This document shows positions 30,137-39,242 of a stretch of DNA of 64,000 nucleotides, one piece after another. The DNA is from Streptomyces spinoverrucosus. GTDB taxonomy: Bacteria; Actinomycetota; Actinomycetes; Streptomycetales; Streptomycetaceae. Below the pieces are notes generated by a model that made no database searches, was not told the DNA's origin, and saw nothing but the letters and a program-made list of their open reading frames with translations. Location of the stretch: positions 124,001 through 188,000 of the forward strand of contig NZ_BJND01000016.1 in NCBI RefSeq assembly GCF_006539505.1, given 5' to 3'. Positions within the stretch are counted from its first letter, which is position 1. The number at the start of each line of letters is the position of its first letter. The position numbers were made by a program, and so were the translations under genes.

Positions 30137-31041
30137 CCACGACACGCAAACACACCGCCCTGCCCAAGGCGCAGATCCTCATCGAGGCGCTGCCCTGGCT
30201 GACCCGGCACCACGGCAAGACGGTCGTCATCAAGTTCGGCGGCAACGCCATGGTGAACGAGGAGCTGAAGGCCGCCTTCGCCCAGGACGTCGTCTTCCTG
30301 CGGCACGCCGGCCTCAAGCCGGTCGTCGTGCACGGCGGCGGCCCCCAGATCAGCCGGGCGCTCGAAAATCACGGCATCGTCAGCGAGTTCAAGGCGGGCC
30401 TGCGCGTCACCACCGAGGACGCCATGGACGTCGTACGGATGGTGCTGGCCGGGCAGGTGCAGCGCGAGCTGGTCGGGCTGCTCAACCAGCACGGGCCGCT
30501 CGCCGTCGGCCTCACCGGCGAGGACGCCCACACCATGACCGCCACCAAGCACCAGCCCGAGATCGACGGCGAGCTCGTCGACATCGGGCGGGTCGGCGAG
30601 ATCACCGCGATCGACACGGGCGCGATCGAGGCCCTGCTCGCGGACGGCCGGATCCCGGTCGTGTCGTCGATCGCCCGTTCCCAGGACGACGGACATGTCT
30701 ACAACGTCAATGCTGATACGGCGGCTGCGGCACTCGCTGCTGCTCTGGGCGCCGAGACCCTCATGGTCCTCACGGACGTCGAGGGACTCTACGAGGACTG
30801 GCCCAACAGCGACGAGGTGATCAGCCGCCTCACCGCCTCCCAGCTGGAGAAGCTGCTGCCGGAGCTGTCGTCCGGCATGGTGCCGAAGATGGAGGGCTGT
30901 CTGCACGCCGTGCGAAACGGGGTGGGCAACGCCCGCGTCATCGACGGCCGGGTCCAGCACTCGATCCTGCTGGAGATCTTCACGGACGAAGGCATCGGCA
31001 CGATGGTCGTGCCGGACGCGCACGAGGGGGATGCCGTATGA
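30133..31041 (+). CDS. argB: Acetylglutamate kinase
   Basis: Phosphorylates N-acetylglutamate with ATP, the second and usually arginine-inhibited step. Residues 302. [10 protein letters not shown] is the N-terminal phosphate-binding strand, [11 protein letters not shown] the second glycine loop, and [20 protein letters not shown] the amino acid kinase core. An N-terminal helix (about 10-25, [13 protein letters not shown]) fits the arginine-sensitive hexameric type. Overlaps argJ and argD by four bases each. Confidence 0.97.
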
Positions 31042-32237
31042 GTGCCAACCAGGAACTGACCGCCCGGTGGCAGGGCGCGCTCATGAACAACTACGGCACC
31101 CCGCGACTGCCGCTCGTGCGCGGCGCGGGCGCCAAGGTGTGGGACGCCGACGGCAAGGAGTACGTCGACTTCGTCGGCGGCATCGCGGTGAACGCGCTCG
31201 GGCACGCGCACCCCGGGGTCGTCGAGGCGGTCAGCCGGCAGATCGCGTCGCTGGGGCACGTCTCCAACCTGTTCGTCGCCGAGCCGCCCGTCGCGCTCGC
31301 CGAGCGGCTGCTGCAGCTGTTCGGCCGGGACGGCAAGGTCTACTTCTGCAACTCCGGCGCCGAAGCCAACGAGGGCGCCTTCAAGATCGGCCGGCTGACC
31401 GGGCGGACCCACATGGTCGCCACCGAGGGCGGCTTCCACGGCCGCACCATGGGCGCCCTCGCCCTCACCGGCCAGCCCGCCAAGCAGGGCCCGTTCCTGC
31501 CGCTGCCCGGTGACGTCACGCACGTCCCCTACGGCGACGCGCAGGCGCTGGCCGCCGCGGTCACCGAGGAGACGGCCCTCGTCATCATCGAGCCGATCCA
31601 GGGTGAGAACGGGGTCATCGTCCCGCCCGCCGGTTACCTGAAGGCGGCCCGGGCGATCACCGCCGCCACCGGTTCGCTGCTGGTCCTCGACGAGGTGCAG
31701 ACCGGCATCGGGCGGACCGGACATTGGTTCGAGTACCAGGCGCACGAGGGCGTCCTGCCGGACGTCGTCACGCTCGCCAAGGGCCTCGGCGGCGGGCTGC
31801 CGCTGGGCGCGACGGTGGCGTTCGGGCGGGCGGCCGAGCTGCTCCAGCCAGGTCAGCACGGTACGACGTTCGGCGGCAACCCCGTCGCCTGCGCCGCCGG
31901 ACTCGCCGTACTCGACGCGATCGCGAACGAGGGACTGCTGGAGAACGTCAAGCGGCAGAGCGAGAAGTTGCGGGACGGAATCGAGTCTCTGAACCATGGA
32001 TTGATCGGCCATGTCCGGGGTGCGGGCCTCCTCCTGGGTATCGTGCTCACCAAGCCGCTGGCGCCGCAGGTGCAGCAGGCGGCTCAGGACGCCGGATTCC
32101 TGGTGAACGCGCCCGCCGCCGATGTCGTACGGCTCATGCCGCCGCTGAACCTCGGCGACGACGAGGTGGAGGCGCTGCTCCGGGCGCTGCCCGGTGTCCT
32201 CGACGCAAGTCACGGGGACGGACGAGCCGGAGAATGA
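31038..32237 (+). CDS. argD: Acetylornithine aminotransferase
   Basis: A PLP enzyme that converts N-acetylglutamate semialdehyde to N-acetylornithine; in many bacteria it also serves lysine synthesis. Residues 399. [16 protein letters not shown] is the cofactor-phosphate loop, [15 protein letters not shown] holds the aspartate that contacts the PLP ring, and Lys248 in [14 protein letters not shown] forms the Schiff base. ATG 31038 overlaps argB. argR starts eight bases after its stop. Confidence 0.97.
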   Translation: MSANQELTARWQGALMNNYGTPRLPLVRGAGAKVWDADGKEYVDFVGGIAVNALGHAHPGVVEAVSRQIASLGHVSNLFVAEPPVALAERLLQLFGRDGKVYFCNSGAEANEGAFKIGRLTGRTHMVATEGGFHGRTMGALALTGQPAKQGPFLPLPGDVTHVPYGDAQALAAAVTEETALVIIEPIQGENGVIVPPAGYLKAARAITAATGSLLVLDEVQTGIGRTGHWFEYQAHEGVLPDVVTLAKGLGGGLPLGATVAFGRAAELLQPGQHGTTFGGNPVACAAGLAVLDAIANEGLLENVKRQSEKLRDGIESLNHGLIGHVRGAGLLLGIVLTKPLAPQVQQAAQDAGFLVNAPAADVVRLMPPLNLGDDEVEALLRALPGVLDASHGDGRAGE

Positions 32238-32244
32238 GACGACG

Positions 32245-32790
32245 ATGAGCCACCCGCAGGACCACGGGCAGGCGGGGGTCAACGGGCCTGCCGTGCCGCA
32301 GACCCGCACCGCACGCCACCGCCGGATCGTGGACATCCTCAACCGGCAACCGGTGCGCTCCCAGAGCCAGTTGGCGAAGCTGCTCGCCGACGACGGGCTG
32401 ACCGTCACGCAGGCGACGCTCTCCCGGGACCTGGACGAGCTGAACGCGGTGAAGATCCGCAACAACGACGGCGACCTCATCTACGCGGTGCCCAGCGAGG
32501 GCGGCTTCCGCACGCCGCGTGCGCCGCTTGGGGAGTCGGCGAAGGAGGAGCGGATGCGGCGCCTGTCCCAGGAGCTGCTGATCTCCGCGGAGGCGTCCGC
32601 CAACCTCGTGGTCCTGCGCACCCCGCCGGGTGCCGCCCAGTTCCTCGCCTCGGCGATCGACCAGGCGGAGCTGCACGACATCCTCGGCACGATCGCCGGG
32701 GACGACACGCTGCTGCTGATCAGCCGTCAGCCGGACGGGGGGCAGGCGCTCGCCGACCACCTGCTGCGGCTGGCGCAGAACGGCCACTGA
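32245..32790 (+). CDS. argR: Arginine repressor
   Basis: Hexameric regulator that, with arginine bound, blocks arginine biosynthetic promoters. Residues 181. The winged-helix domain (about 20-90) includes [20 protein letters not shown] and [15 protein letters not shown]; the C-terminal arginine-binding and trimer domain includes [23 protein letters not shown] 32245 is close behind argD, so it should be transcribed from the argC promoter and repress itself. Its 3' end overlaps the convergent MerR-type gene by 71 bases. Confidence 0.96.
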   Translation: MSHPQDHGQAGVNGPAVPQTRTARHRRIVDILNRQPVRSQSQLAKLLADDGLTVTQATLSRDLDELNAVKIRNNDGDLIYAVPSEGGFRTPRAPLGESAKEERMRRLSQELLISAEASANLVVLRTPPGAAQFLASAIDQAELHDILGTIAGDDTLLLISRQPDGGQALADHLLRLAQNGH

Positions 32791-33205
32791 GCCCGCCCTC
32801 CGGCGCGCTCATCGCACCCGACTCCGCCGCCCGCAGCAGGCGGCGGAAGGTCGGGCACTCCATGTGGCTCGGCGCGGGGCAGTCCGCCGCGTGCCGCAGT
32901 CCGTCGCGCATGGCGGTCAGATGGCGGATCGTCTCGTCCAGCTCGTCCGCCTTCGCCCTGAGCGTCTCCCGGTCGATCCGGGGCCGACCGTCCGGCGCGA
33001 ACATCAGCGCGATCTCGTCGAGCGAGAAACCGGCGGCGCGGCCCATCGCGATCAGCGCCAGCCGCTGCAGCACGCCGGGATCGAAGACACGCCGGCCGGC
33101 CCGTCGGCCGGTCGAGGCGATCAGGCCCTTCTCCTCGTAGAAGCGCAGCGTGGAGGCGGGTACGCCGGAGCGCCGCGCCACTTCCGCTATGTCCGGATGG
33201 TCCAT
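32720..33205 (-). CDS. MerR family transcriptional regulator
   Basis: A 161-residue regulator. The N-terminal winged helix is [20 protein letters not shown] and the dimer helix follows (about 75-105). Two cysteines in the motif [13 protein letters not shown] lie at the effector end, so a metal or thiol-reactive ligand is possible, although the SoxR iron-sulfur cysteine pattern is not present. The last 30 residues are Ala/Pro/Gly-rich and their codons overlap the end of argR. It is divergent from a methyltransferase gene with a SoxR-like palindrome between them, so both are probably controlled by this protein. Confidence 0.88.
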   Translation of the reverse strand: MDHPDIAEVARRSGVPASTLRFYEEKGLIASTGRRAGRRVFDPGVLQRLALIAMGRAAGFSLDEIALMFAPDGRPRIDRETLRAKADELDETIRHLTAMRDGLRHAADCPAPSHMECPTFRRLLRAAESGAMSAPEGGLSGRSAPAAAGGRRAPAPRPADG

Positions 33206-33209
33206 GCCC

Positions 33210-33232
33210 TTGACCTCAAGTCGACTTGAACT
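33210..33232. promoter_or_regulatory. SoxR-like MerR operator in the divergent gap
   Basis: CCTCAAGTCGACTTGAA (33214-33230) is a palindrome centred on GTCGAC and closely resembles the SoxR box. A -35-like TTGACC (33210-33215) overlaps its left edge, the geometry expected of MerR-family promoters. It lies five bases from the MerR ATG. Confidence 0.65.
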
Positions 33233-33286
33233 GGCACCGTACGGCTACGGCCACGACTGTTCAAGGGCGAGCGAAGGGAGACGGTC

Positions 33287-34123
33287 ATGACTGGGGAACG
33301 CGGGGACGCGGAAGCACTGAAGGCGCTGTGGAGCGGGGTCGCGGGGCGCAACTGGGTCGCGGCTCAGGACGTGCTCGACGAGCTGTTCAAGCCGTTCGAG
33401 CCGCTGCTCGCCGAGCCGGTCGGACCCGGTGCGCGCGTCCTCGATGTCGGCTGCGGCACGGGCGCCACCACCGTCGCCGCGGCACGGCGAGCCGGTCCGG
33501 AGGGTCGCTGTGTCGGCGTCGACATCGCCGAGCCGATGATCGAGGCCGCCCGGTCGCGCGCCGAGCGGGCGGGCGTGCCGGCCCGCTTCGTCCAGGCCGA
33601 CGCCGGGACCCACGCCTTCGAACCGGCGGACTTCGACCTGGTCATCTCGCGGTTCGGGGTGATGTTCTTCGACGACTTCGCCGGCGCGTTCGCGAACCTG
33701 CGGCGCGCTGCACGGCCCGCCGGGGAACTGAGGCTCATCGTCTGGCGTGGCCCCGAGGAGAACCCCTTCATGACGACGGCCGAACGGGCCGCGGGGCCGC
33801 TGCTGCCCAACCTGCCACCCCGCGACCCGGACGCGCCGGGCCAGTTCGCCTTCGCGCGGGCGGAGCGGGTGCGGGGGGTGCTGGAGGAGAGCGGCTGGAC
33901 GGGGATCGCCGTGGAGCCGCTCGACGTGCCGTGCACGATGCCGGAGAAGGAACTGGAGCGCTACTTCACGCTGCTCGGCCCCGTGGGCCGCGTCCTGCAC
34001 GAGGTGGACGAGCCGACGCGGGCGCGGGTCGTCGAGGCGCTGCACGCCGCCTTCGCGCCGTACGTGCAGGGGGCGGAGGTCAGGTTCACGGCGGCGTGCT
34101 GGCTGGTGCGGGCCTCGGCGTAA
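33287..34123 (+). CDS. Class I SAM-dependent methyltransferase
   Basis: A 278-residue methyltransferase. SAM-binding motif I is VLDVGCGTGATTVAAARRAG, the acidic loop is CVGVDIAEPMIEAA, and motif II is FDLVISRFGVMFFDD. The C-terminal half (about 160-278) shapes the substrate site. The substrate is unknown; some related proteins act on arsenite or quinones, but no diagnostic cysteines are present. It is divergent from the MerR gene and follows AAGGGAGA. It is probably induced by that regulator. Confidence 0.85.
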   Translation: MTGERGDAEALKALWSGVAGRNWVAAQDVLDELFKPFEPLLAEPVGPGARVLDVGCGTGATTVAAARRAGPEGRCVGVDIAEPMIEAARSRAERAGVPARFVQADAGTHAFEPADFDLVISRFGVMFFDDFAGAFANLRRAARPAGELRLIVWRGPEENPFMTTAERAAGPLLPNLPPRDPDAPGQFAFARAERVRGVLEESGWTGIAVEPLDVPCTMPEKELERYFTLLGPVGRVLHEVDEPTRARVVEALHAAFAPYVQGAEVRFTAACWLVRASA

Positions 34124-34176
34124 CAGGCGTAACAGGGGAAACCGTGGGGGAGGGACCTCGGCCCAAGAGCCGTGAC

Positions 34177-34977
34177 TCACCCCAGCCACCCCGCCAGCCC
34201 ACCCGTCGCCCACACCTCGTCCCCCGCCGTGATCAGCAGCGCCTCCACGCCCGGCAGGGACTCGAGCCAGGCCAGCCCGTTCCTCGCGCCCATCGCGAAC
34301 GCGGCCGTCGCCCAGCAGTCCGCCCAGGTCAGGCGGGGGGCGACGACCGTCACCGCGAGCAGGTCCGTCACCGCCGACTTTCCGGTGCGCGGGTCGACGA
34401 TGTGGGCGCCGCGCTCGGCCGTGCCGGACGTGGCCACGGCCAGTTCGTCGGTACCGGCCGCGGAGATGACCGCCGCCAGCCCACCGGGCCGCAGCGGATC
34501 CGACACGCCGACCCGCCAGGGCCGCCCCGCGCCGGGCACACCGAGCAGCTGCACATCCCCGCCGCCGTTGACGCTGACCCCGCTCACCCCGGCCGCCGCC
34601 AGCAGCCGCGCCGCCCGCTCGACGGCCCAGCCCTTGACGATCCCGGTCGGGTCGAGCCGCCCCTCGTACGTCGTGCTGAACCACCCCTCGCTGACCCGCT
34701 CCGCCTCGGCGGCCAGCTCCAGCACCTCGGCGACCTCGGGATCGCACTCCCCGACGGTCACCTCCCCACGGCCCAGCCGCGATATCTGGCTGTCCTCGCG
34801 GTAGGTGCTGAACACCGCGTCGACCCGGTGCAGCCCGGCGACGGCCTCGTCGAGAGCCGCTCGCACGGCAGTGGGATCCCCGCCGCGGACGTCGAAGGAG
34901 AAGACGGTCCCCATCGCCTCCTCCGCCCGGCGTTCCGCGGCGGGAGCCTGCGCGGATTCCGCCACCGGCTCAGCCAC
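34177..34977 (-). CDS. ApbE family FAD:protein FMN transferase
   Basis: Attaches FMN from FAD by a phosphodiester bond to a Thr in extracytosolic flavoproteins. Residues 266, no signal peptide or lipobox that I can see, which is unusual because many ApbE proteins are exported. Core motifs are AMGTVFSFDV, LDPTGIVKGWAVERAARLL, VSVNGGGDVQLLG, VATSGTAERGAHIVDPRTG and TWADCWATAAFAMG. The GTG start at 34977 overlaps the stop of the FMN-binding protein gene by eight bases, so enzyme and target are co-translated. Part of a three-gene redox operon. Confidence 0.93.
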   Translation of the reverse strand: MAEPVAESAQAPAAERRAEEAMGTVFSFDVRGGDPTAVRAALDEAVAGLHRVDAVFSTYREDSQISRLGRGEVTVGECDPEVAEVLELAAEAERVSEGWFSTTYEGRLDPTGIVKGWAVERAARLLAAAGVSGVSVNGGGDVQLLGVPGAGRPWRVGVSDPLRPGGLAAVISAAGTDELAVATSGTAERGAHIVDPRTGKSAVTDLLAVTVVAPRLTWADCWATAAFAMGARNGLAWLESLPGVEALLITAGDEVWATGGLAGWLG

Positions 34978-35737
34978 CGGCCTGGTCCAGGGCCGACTGC
35001 AGCGACTGCCGGTACCCCGTGCTGGTGTACGTGGCCCCGGACACGGCGTCGATGTCGGCGCTGCCCGCCGCGACGGCCGCCTGGTTGAGCTTGGGCACGG
35101 CGTCGGCGGTGACCTGGCTGCTCTGGCCGCCGCTGGGCGCCTGTACCGCCTCGGCCTGGGTGATCTTCCCGCCGCTGACGGTGATCCGGACCTGGACGGG
35201 CCCGTACTGGGTCTGGGCCACGGCTCCGGTCACCGTACGCGCGGCCTGGGCGCTGCCCGAGCCGCCCTGGTCGGCGGAGCCGCCACCGCTCGACTGGACC
35301 TGATCCAGGGCCGACTGGAGGGACTCCTTGTAGCCGGTGCTGGTGTACGTCGCCCCGGACACCGCGTCGATCTCCGCGCTCTGTGCGGCGACGGCGGCCT
35401 GGTTGAGCTTGGGCACGGCGTCGGCGGTGACCTGGCTGCTCTGGCCGCCGCTGGGCGCCTGCACCGCCTCCGCCTGGGTGATCTTCCCGTTGCTCACGGT
35501 CAGCCGGACCTGCACGGGACCGTACTGCGTCTGGACCGCGGTGCCGGTGATCGTGGCGGTGCCCGCGGCCTGCGCTCCGCCCTGGGGCGCCGCAGCCCCC
35601 ACGGGGGGCGCCGCGCCGCCCGCCGCGGCGGCGGAGCCGGGGTCGGTGGCCGGCTTCAGCGACAGCAGCAGCACGATGCCGGACACGGTGACGGCGGTGG
35701 CGAGCACGGCACGCCGGATGGGGTGACTCTTCTTCAT
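34970..35737 (-). CDS. Exported protein with two FMN-binding domains
   Basis: A 255-residue protein with an N-terminal membrane segment (about 8-28), an Ala/Gly/Pro-rich linker, and two nearly identical FMN-binding domains (about 58-148 and 165-254). Each ends in VSGATYTSTGY, where SGAT matches the covalent flavinylation motif S(T/G)AT of NqrC/RnfG-type domains. It should therefore carry two covalently bound FMN groups added by the adjacent ApbE. It would pass electrons between the membrane reductase upstream and an acceptor outside the cell. Upstream ferric-reductase-like gene is 27 bases away; ApbE overlaps at the other end. Confidence 0.92.
   Translation of the reverse strand: MKKSHPIRRAVLATAVTVSGIVLLLSLKPATDPGSAAAAGGAAPPVGAAAPQGGAQAAGTATITGTAVQTQYGPVQVRLTVSNGKITQAEAVQAPSGGQSSQVTADAVPKLNQAAVAAQSAEIDAVSGATYTSTGYKESLQSALDQVQSSGGGSADQGGSGSAQAARTVTGAVAQTQYGPVQVRITVSGGKITQAEAVQAPSGGQSSQVTADAVPKLNQAAVAAGSADIDAVSGATYTSTGYRQSLQSALDQAGG
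34985..35540 (-). repeat. Intragenic tandem duplication encoding the two FMN-binding domains
   Basis: The two domain-coding segments are nearly identical at the DNA level with an offset of 318 bases (for example the string beginning at 35019 recurs at 35337). This means a period of 106 codons, including the linker. Such close similarity implies a recent duplication or gene conversion between copies. Confidence 0.85.
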
Positions 35738-35764
35738 GTTGCCGGTCTCCTGATGACCCGTCGC

Positions 35765-37147
35765 TCACATCTCGAACGACTCGTGATGGATACGGCGGGC
35801 GGGGACCCCCGCGCCGCGCAGTGCCTCGTACACGGACTGTGCGAACCCGGGCGGCCCGCACAGGAAGACGTCGTGGCGGTCGATGTCCGGGATCTTCCGC
35901 TGCAACGACTCCGCGGAGATGTCGGGGCGTGCCCCGTCCGGACTGTTGACCGCGTACATCAGCCGGGCGCCCCGCTCGTCGGCGATCTTCGCCAGCTCGT
36001 CCCACAGGGCCAGGTCCTGGGTGCTGTTGGCCCGGTACAGCAGGGTGATGTCACCGGCCGCGCCCGGCAGTGTCTCGAACAGCGCCCGCATCGGCGTGAT
36101 ACCGACGCCGCCCGCGACCAGCAGCACCTTGCCGCGGCTGCGGCGCTGGGCGGTCAGCGCGCCGTACGGCCCCTCGGCCCACACCCGAGTGCCGGGCTCC
36201 AGCTCGCGCAGGCGGGCGCTGTGGTCGCCGATCGCCTTCACGGTGATCCGCAGCATGTCGGGGCGGGGTGCCGCCGACAGCGAGTACGGGTGGGAGCTGA
36301 ACCGCATGCCCGGCGCCAGGAACCGCCACCGGAAGAACTGCCCCGCCTCCGCGCCCATCCGGTGCAGTTTCCGCCCGCCGACCAGCACCGACACGATCCC
36401 GGGCGTCTCCTCGATGACCGCCTCGACCCGCATCCGGTGCCTCAGGTTCAGCCTGATCGGGGTGATGATCCGGAACCACACCACCAGCGCGGTGACCGCC
36501 CCGTACAGCCCGTACCAGAACGTCTTCGCGGCGGGCTCGACGGCGAAGTCGTTGCCGGTGCTGATCTGGTGCCAGAACGTCAGATACACGGCCGCGTACG
36601 TCATCAGATGGACGTGGTACCAGGTGTCGTACGGCATCCTGCGGCGGACCGGACCGATCGAGACGAGGCCGATGAGCACCAGCAGGCCGGTGCCGATGGC
36701 GGCCTTGCCCATGTCCGGGAGCTGGTTGACGGAGTCGATCGTCTGCTGGACGACGTCACCGAGGGTCTTGCCGGCCTGCAACGCGTAGCCCCACATGATG
36801 AGGAAGACGTGCGCGACGACCAGGCAGAGGGTGTAGCGGCCGGTCATCGCGTGCCAGCGCGCGACCCGGTCGGAGCCGACCCGCCGCTCCAGCGCGGGCA
36901 CCCGGGCCATCTGGAGCACCACCAGCGCCATCAGATACCCGGCGAGCAGCCCGGTGATCCGGCCCGCGTTGAGGACCCGGCCGGTGGTGTCGGCGACGGA
37001 CGGAGTGTTCTGCCACCACAGCCACAGCACCGCGGCCGCACCGGCCCACACGGCGATCAGCAGCGGGACGGCGGGGGAGCGGCGCGGGCGGATTCGGCGC
37101 ATGGTCTGGCGCCGGGCGGCGCGGCCGCCTGCGAGCGTGGTGGTCAC
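35765..37147 (-). CDS. Ferric reductase-like transmembrane flavoprotein with FAD/NAD(P) domain
   Basis: A 460-residue protein with six membrane helices of the ferric reductase type, with histidines suited to haem binding in ARWHAMTGRYTL, LVVAHVF, YHVHLMTY and LTFWHQI. It is followed by a cytosolic FNR-like module: HPYSLSAAP for FAD, GGVGITPMRALFE and FLCGPPGF for NAD(P)H. It would move electrons from cytosolic NAD(P)H across the membrane. Its immediate partners are a double FMN-binding exported protein and ApbE. GTG 37147 follows GGAGGAACC. The terminal acceptor (iron, oxygen, a quinone or a protein) is not known. Confidence 0.92.
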   Translation of the reverse strand: MTTTLAGGRAARRQTMRRIRPRRSPAVPLLIAVWAGAAAVLWLWWQNTPSVADTTGRVLNAGRITGLLAGYLMALVVLQMARVPALERRVGSDRVARWHAMTGRYTLCLVVAHVFLIMWGYALQAGKTLGDVVQQTIDSVNQLPDMGKAAIGTGLLVLIGLVSIGPVRRRMPYDTWYHVHLMTYAAVYLTFWHQISTGNDFAVEPAAKTFWYGLYGAVTALVVWFRIITPIRLNLRHRMRVEAVIEETPGIVSVLVGGRKLHRMGAEAGQFFRWRFLAPGMRFSSHPYSLSAAPRPDMLRITVKAIGDHSARLRELEPGTRVWAEGPYGALTAQRRSRGKVLLVAGGVGITPMRALFETLPGAAGDITLLYRANSTQDLALWDELAKIADERGARLMYAVNSPDGARPDISAESLQRKIPDIDRHDVFLCGPPGFAQSVYEALRGAGVPARRIHHESFEM

Positions 37148-37226
37148 GGTTCCTCCGGGGACGGGGGCAACGGATCGTCGTAGTCCCTTGGCCCAGAGAT
37201 ACGTGCGGTGGCGGCCGTGTGTTCAG

Positions 37227-37928
37227 TCAGTACCGGGTGATCGCGATGGGCCCGCTCTCCGTCCCCACGGCGATGTGCGGCCTGCCCCGGGCCTTCGCCC
37301 AGAGCAGGATCCGCCGCATGGCGTCCTCGGGCACCGACACACAACCGGCCGTCGGCCCGTTACCTCTGACGTGCAGAAAGATGGCGGCCCCGCGCCCGCG
37401 CACCCGCTTGTGGTAGTTGAAGCCGATGACCAGCGCATGGGCGTACAGCGGCCCGTACGACATCAGGTGTTCGGCCTCCTGCGCCCGGCAGTCGGCGGGG
37501 CGGGGCTCGGTCCAGCGGTTGTAGGAACGGGAGTCGACGTCCTGGCACCACCAGGAGTCCTCGCGGACCGGCCGGTATTTGTACGTCGTCCCGGGCGGCG
37601 CCGCCTTGATACCGAAGGCGTACGGCAGCGTGAACAGCCCCGTCGGTGTGGTGTTCGTCCCCTGCTTGCGCGCCGCCCCCTCGACGAGCCCGTTCGCCCC
37701 GAACCGGGCCGGTGCCGAACCGGCGCTGACCCAGCGTCCGTCCCGCCGGTCCCACCACGTCACCGTCCCCGTCGTCGAGCCCGCCTCGGGCGCCACGGCG
37801 GTGATCAGCTGACTGCCGGGGCCGGTGTCGGCCATACGGTCGGGCAGCGCGGTCCCCTCGGCGGGGGCGGCGCCGAGGAGGGAGGCGCAGACGAGGACGG
37901 ACACGGCGGCGGCGACTACGGGGCGCAT
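37227..37928 (-). CDS. Secreted L,D-transpeptidase-like (YkuD fold) protein
   Basis: A 233-residue exported protein with a signal peptide (about 1-22). The C-terminal part carries FLHVRGNGPTAGCVSVPED, with His186 and Cys196 in the arrangement of YkuD L,D-transpeptidases, which make 3-3 cross-links in peptidoglycan or attach proteins to it. The domain is of the divergent type that lacks a SHG before the Cys, so the exact reaction is uncertain. ATG 37928. It is on the same strand as the flavin operon, upstream of it by 79 bases. Confidence 0.85.
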   Translation of the reverse strand: MRPVVAAAVSVLVCASLLGAAPAEGTALPDRMADTGPGSQLITAVAPEAGSTTGTVTWWDRRDGRWVSAGSAPARFGANGLVEGAARKQGTNTTPTGLFTLPYAFGIKAAPPGTTYKYRPVREDSWWCQDVDSRSYNRWTEPRPADCRAQEAEHLMSYGPLYAHALVIGFNYHKRVRGRGAAIFLHVRGNGPTAGCVSVPEDAMRRILLWAKARGRPHIAVGTESGPIAITRY

Positions 37929-37995
37929 GCCCCGACGCTAACGGCGGCTTTCCGCACCGGCAGTTCGGATGGTCCGTTCGGGCTTCCGGGCTCCG

Positions 37996-38577
37996 TCACA
38001 TCTCCGGGAGCGGCAGCGGCACCCCGGGCAGCCCGTCCATGCTCGTGGCGATGTACTCCTTGCCCGCGAAGTACGCGCTCAGCGATGCGGTGTCCTCGCG
38101 CCCGAAGCGGCGCCCATGCAGCTCGCGATCACCGTCGTACGTCATCAGCGGCACCGCGAAGCCGCAGCTGTCCCGGACGAGTTCGGCCGTCACGACGATG
38201 ATCGCGCGCAGCCCGTGCGTGCTCGGGTCGATGTCCGGGAAGCGGGCGAGCAGCTCCCCGAATCGCGGGTCGTCGCGGAACACCGGCTCGCCGCGCCCGT
38301 GCACCCGGACGATGTTCGGCGGGCCCTGGAACGCGCACCACATCAGGGTGATCCGACCGTTCTCCCGCAGATGCGCGACCGTCTCGGCGTTGGAACCGGC
38401 GAAGTCGAGGTAGGCGAGGGTGAGTTCGTCGAGCACCACGAACGAGCCCTTGAGGCCCTTGGGGGAGAGGTTGACCGTGCCGTCGCCGGACAGCGGGGCG
38501 GTCGCGGTGAAGAAGAGGGGCTGCTCCTCGATGAAGGAACGGAGCCTGCCGTCGATGCGCTCATAGGTCTTTCCCAT
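37996..38577 (-). CDS. Pyridoxamine 5'-phosphate oxidase-related flavin-binding protein
   Basis: A 193-residue split-barrel protein. FFTATAPLSGDGTVNLSPKG and LAYLDFAGSNAETVAHLREN, then RITLMWCAFQGPPNIVRVHG, are typical of the PNPOx-like family that binds FMN or F420. Substrate unknown; it is too short and divergent to be PdxH. Start ATG 38577, preceded on the reverse strand by a -10-like GATAAT. It precedes the L,D-transpeptidase-like gene on the same strand. Confidence 0.85.
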   Translation of the reverse strand: MGKTYERIDGRLRSFIEEQPLFFTATAPLSGDGTVNLSPKGLKGSFVVLDELTLAYLDFAGSNAETVAHLRENGRITLMWCAFQGPPNIVRVHGRGEPVFRDDPRFGELLARFPDIDPSTHGLRAIIVVTAELVRDSCGFAVPLMTYDGDRELHGRRFGREDTASLSAYFAGKEYIATSMDGLPGVPLPLPEM

Positions 38578-38638
38578 GGCAAGCGATTATCCGCGAAGTT
38601 AGTTCGCCTGCCTAAGGGGTTTCCGTACGGTTCTTTCC

Positions 38639-38679
38639 CTGTGGCCGCCCCGGTCGGCGCTCCAACGGGGCGGCCACAG
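38639..38679 (-). terminator. 14-bp terminator hairpin
   Basis: CTGTGGCCGCCCCG (38639-38652) pairs exactly with CGGGGCGGCCACAG (38666-38679). It follows the stop of the secreted-protein gene at 38691 on the reverse strand. Confidence 0.8.
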
Positions 38680-38690
38680 TGCCTGTCACG

Positions 38691-39131
38691 TCACCGGGTG
38701 AGCGTGCAGGCGGCCAGAGAGTCGAGCCCCTGGGGCTTGGCGGCGGTGCGGCCGATCGCCGTGGCGATGCGGTTGATGGTGGCGACCCGCTTGTCCTCCA
38801 GGGGGCCGAGGATGGCGTTCTGGACGAAGTTGGGTCCGCCCTGGCCGACGGTGTCCTGGAGGCGCTTGTTGGCCTCGGCGAGCTGGGTGTCGAGCAGGGC
38901 GAGGTTGCGGTCGACCTCGGCCTGCGCAGAGGCGGGGATCGCCGGGAGGCTGGGCGCCACCGCCGGGCAGCTGATGGTGCCGGGCGAGGCCTTGGTCGTG
39001 GCCTGTGCCTTCTGGGACGTCTCCCCTGCGAGGGCGGAACCGGCGATCACCGCGCCGGACAGCGCCACCGCGGCCGCGCCGCCGACGAACGCGACGCGGC
39101 GCTTGTTGTACTTCGGAAGAGCCCTGGACAT
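38691..39131 (-). CDS. Small secreted protein of unknown function
   Basis: A 146-residue exported protein. Signal peptide about 10-35 ([20 protein letters not shown], then ALAG). The mature part is mostly helical with two cysteines (ISCPAVAPS and AACTLTR near the two ends), which could form a disulphide. I recognise no domain. ATG 39131. It is divergent from argG, so its promoter shares the gap with the ARG box. Confidence 0.75.
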   Translation of the reverse strand: MSRALPKYNKRRVAFVGGAAAVALSGAVIAGSALAGETSQKAQATTKASPGTISCPAVAPSLPAIPASAQAEVDRNLALLDTQLAEANKRLQDTVGQGGPNFVQNAILGPLEDKRVATINRIATAIGRTAAKPQGLDSLAACTLTR

Positions 39132-39242
39132 GCGGATGCCTCACTCGGGTCGGGGGTGTCTCGTGTCTCGTTCACCAACGCGGCGCCTGCGTTCAGCGAG
39201 AGGTACGGGAAAGCGGTTTCCCGCGTTCAAACCTTCCCGAGA

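Noticed and set aside
38582..38625. TTAG...CCTAA resembling an iron-regulator (DmdR/IdeR) box upstream of the PNPOx-like gene
   Set aside because: The spacing is two bases short of the 19-base consensus and the centre does not match.
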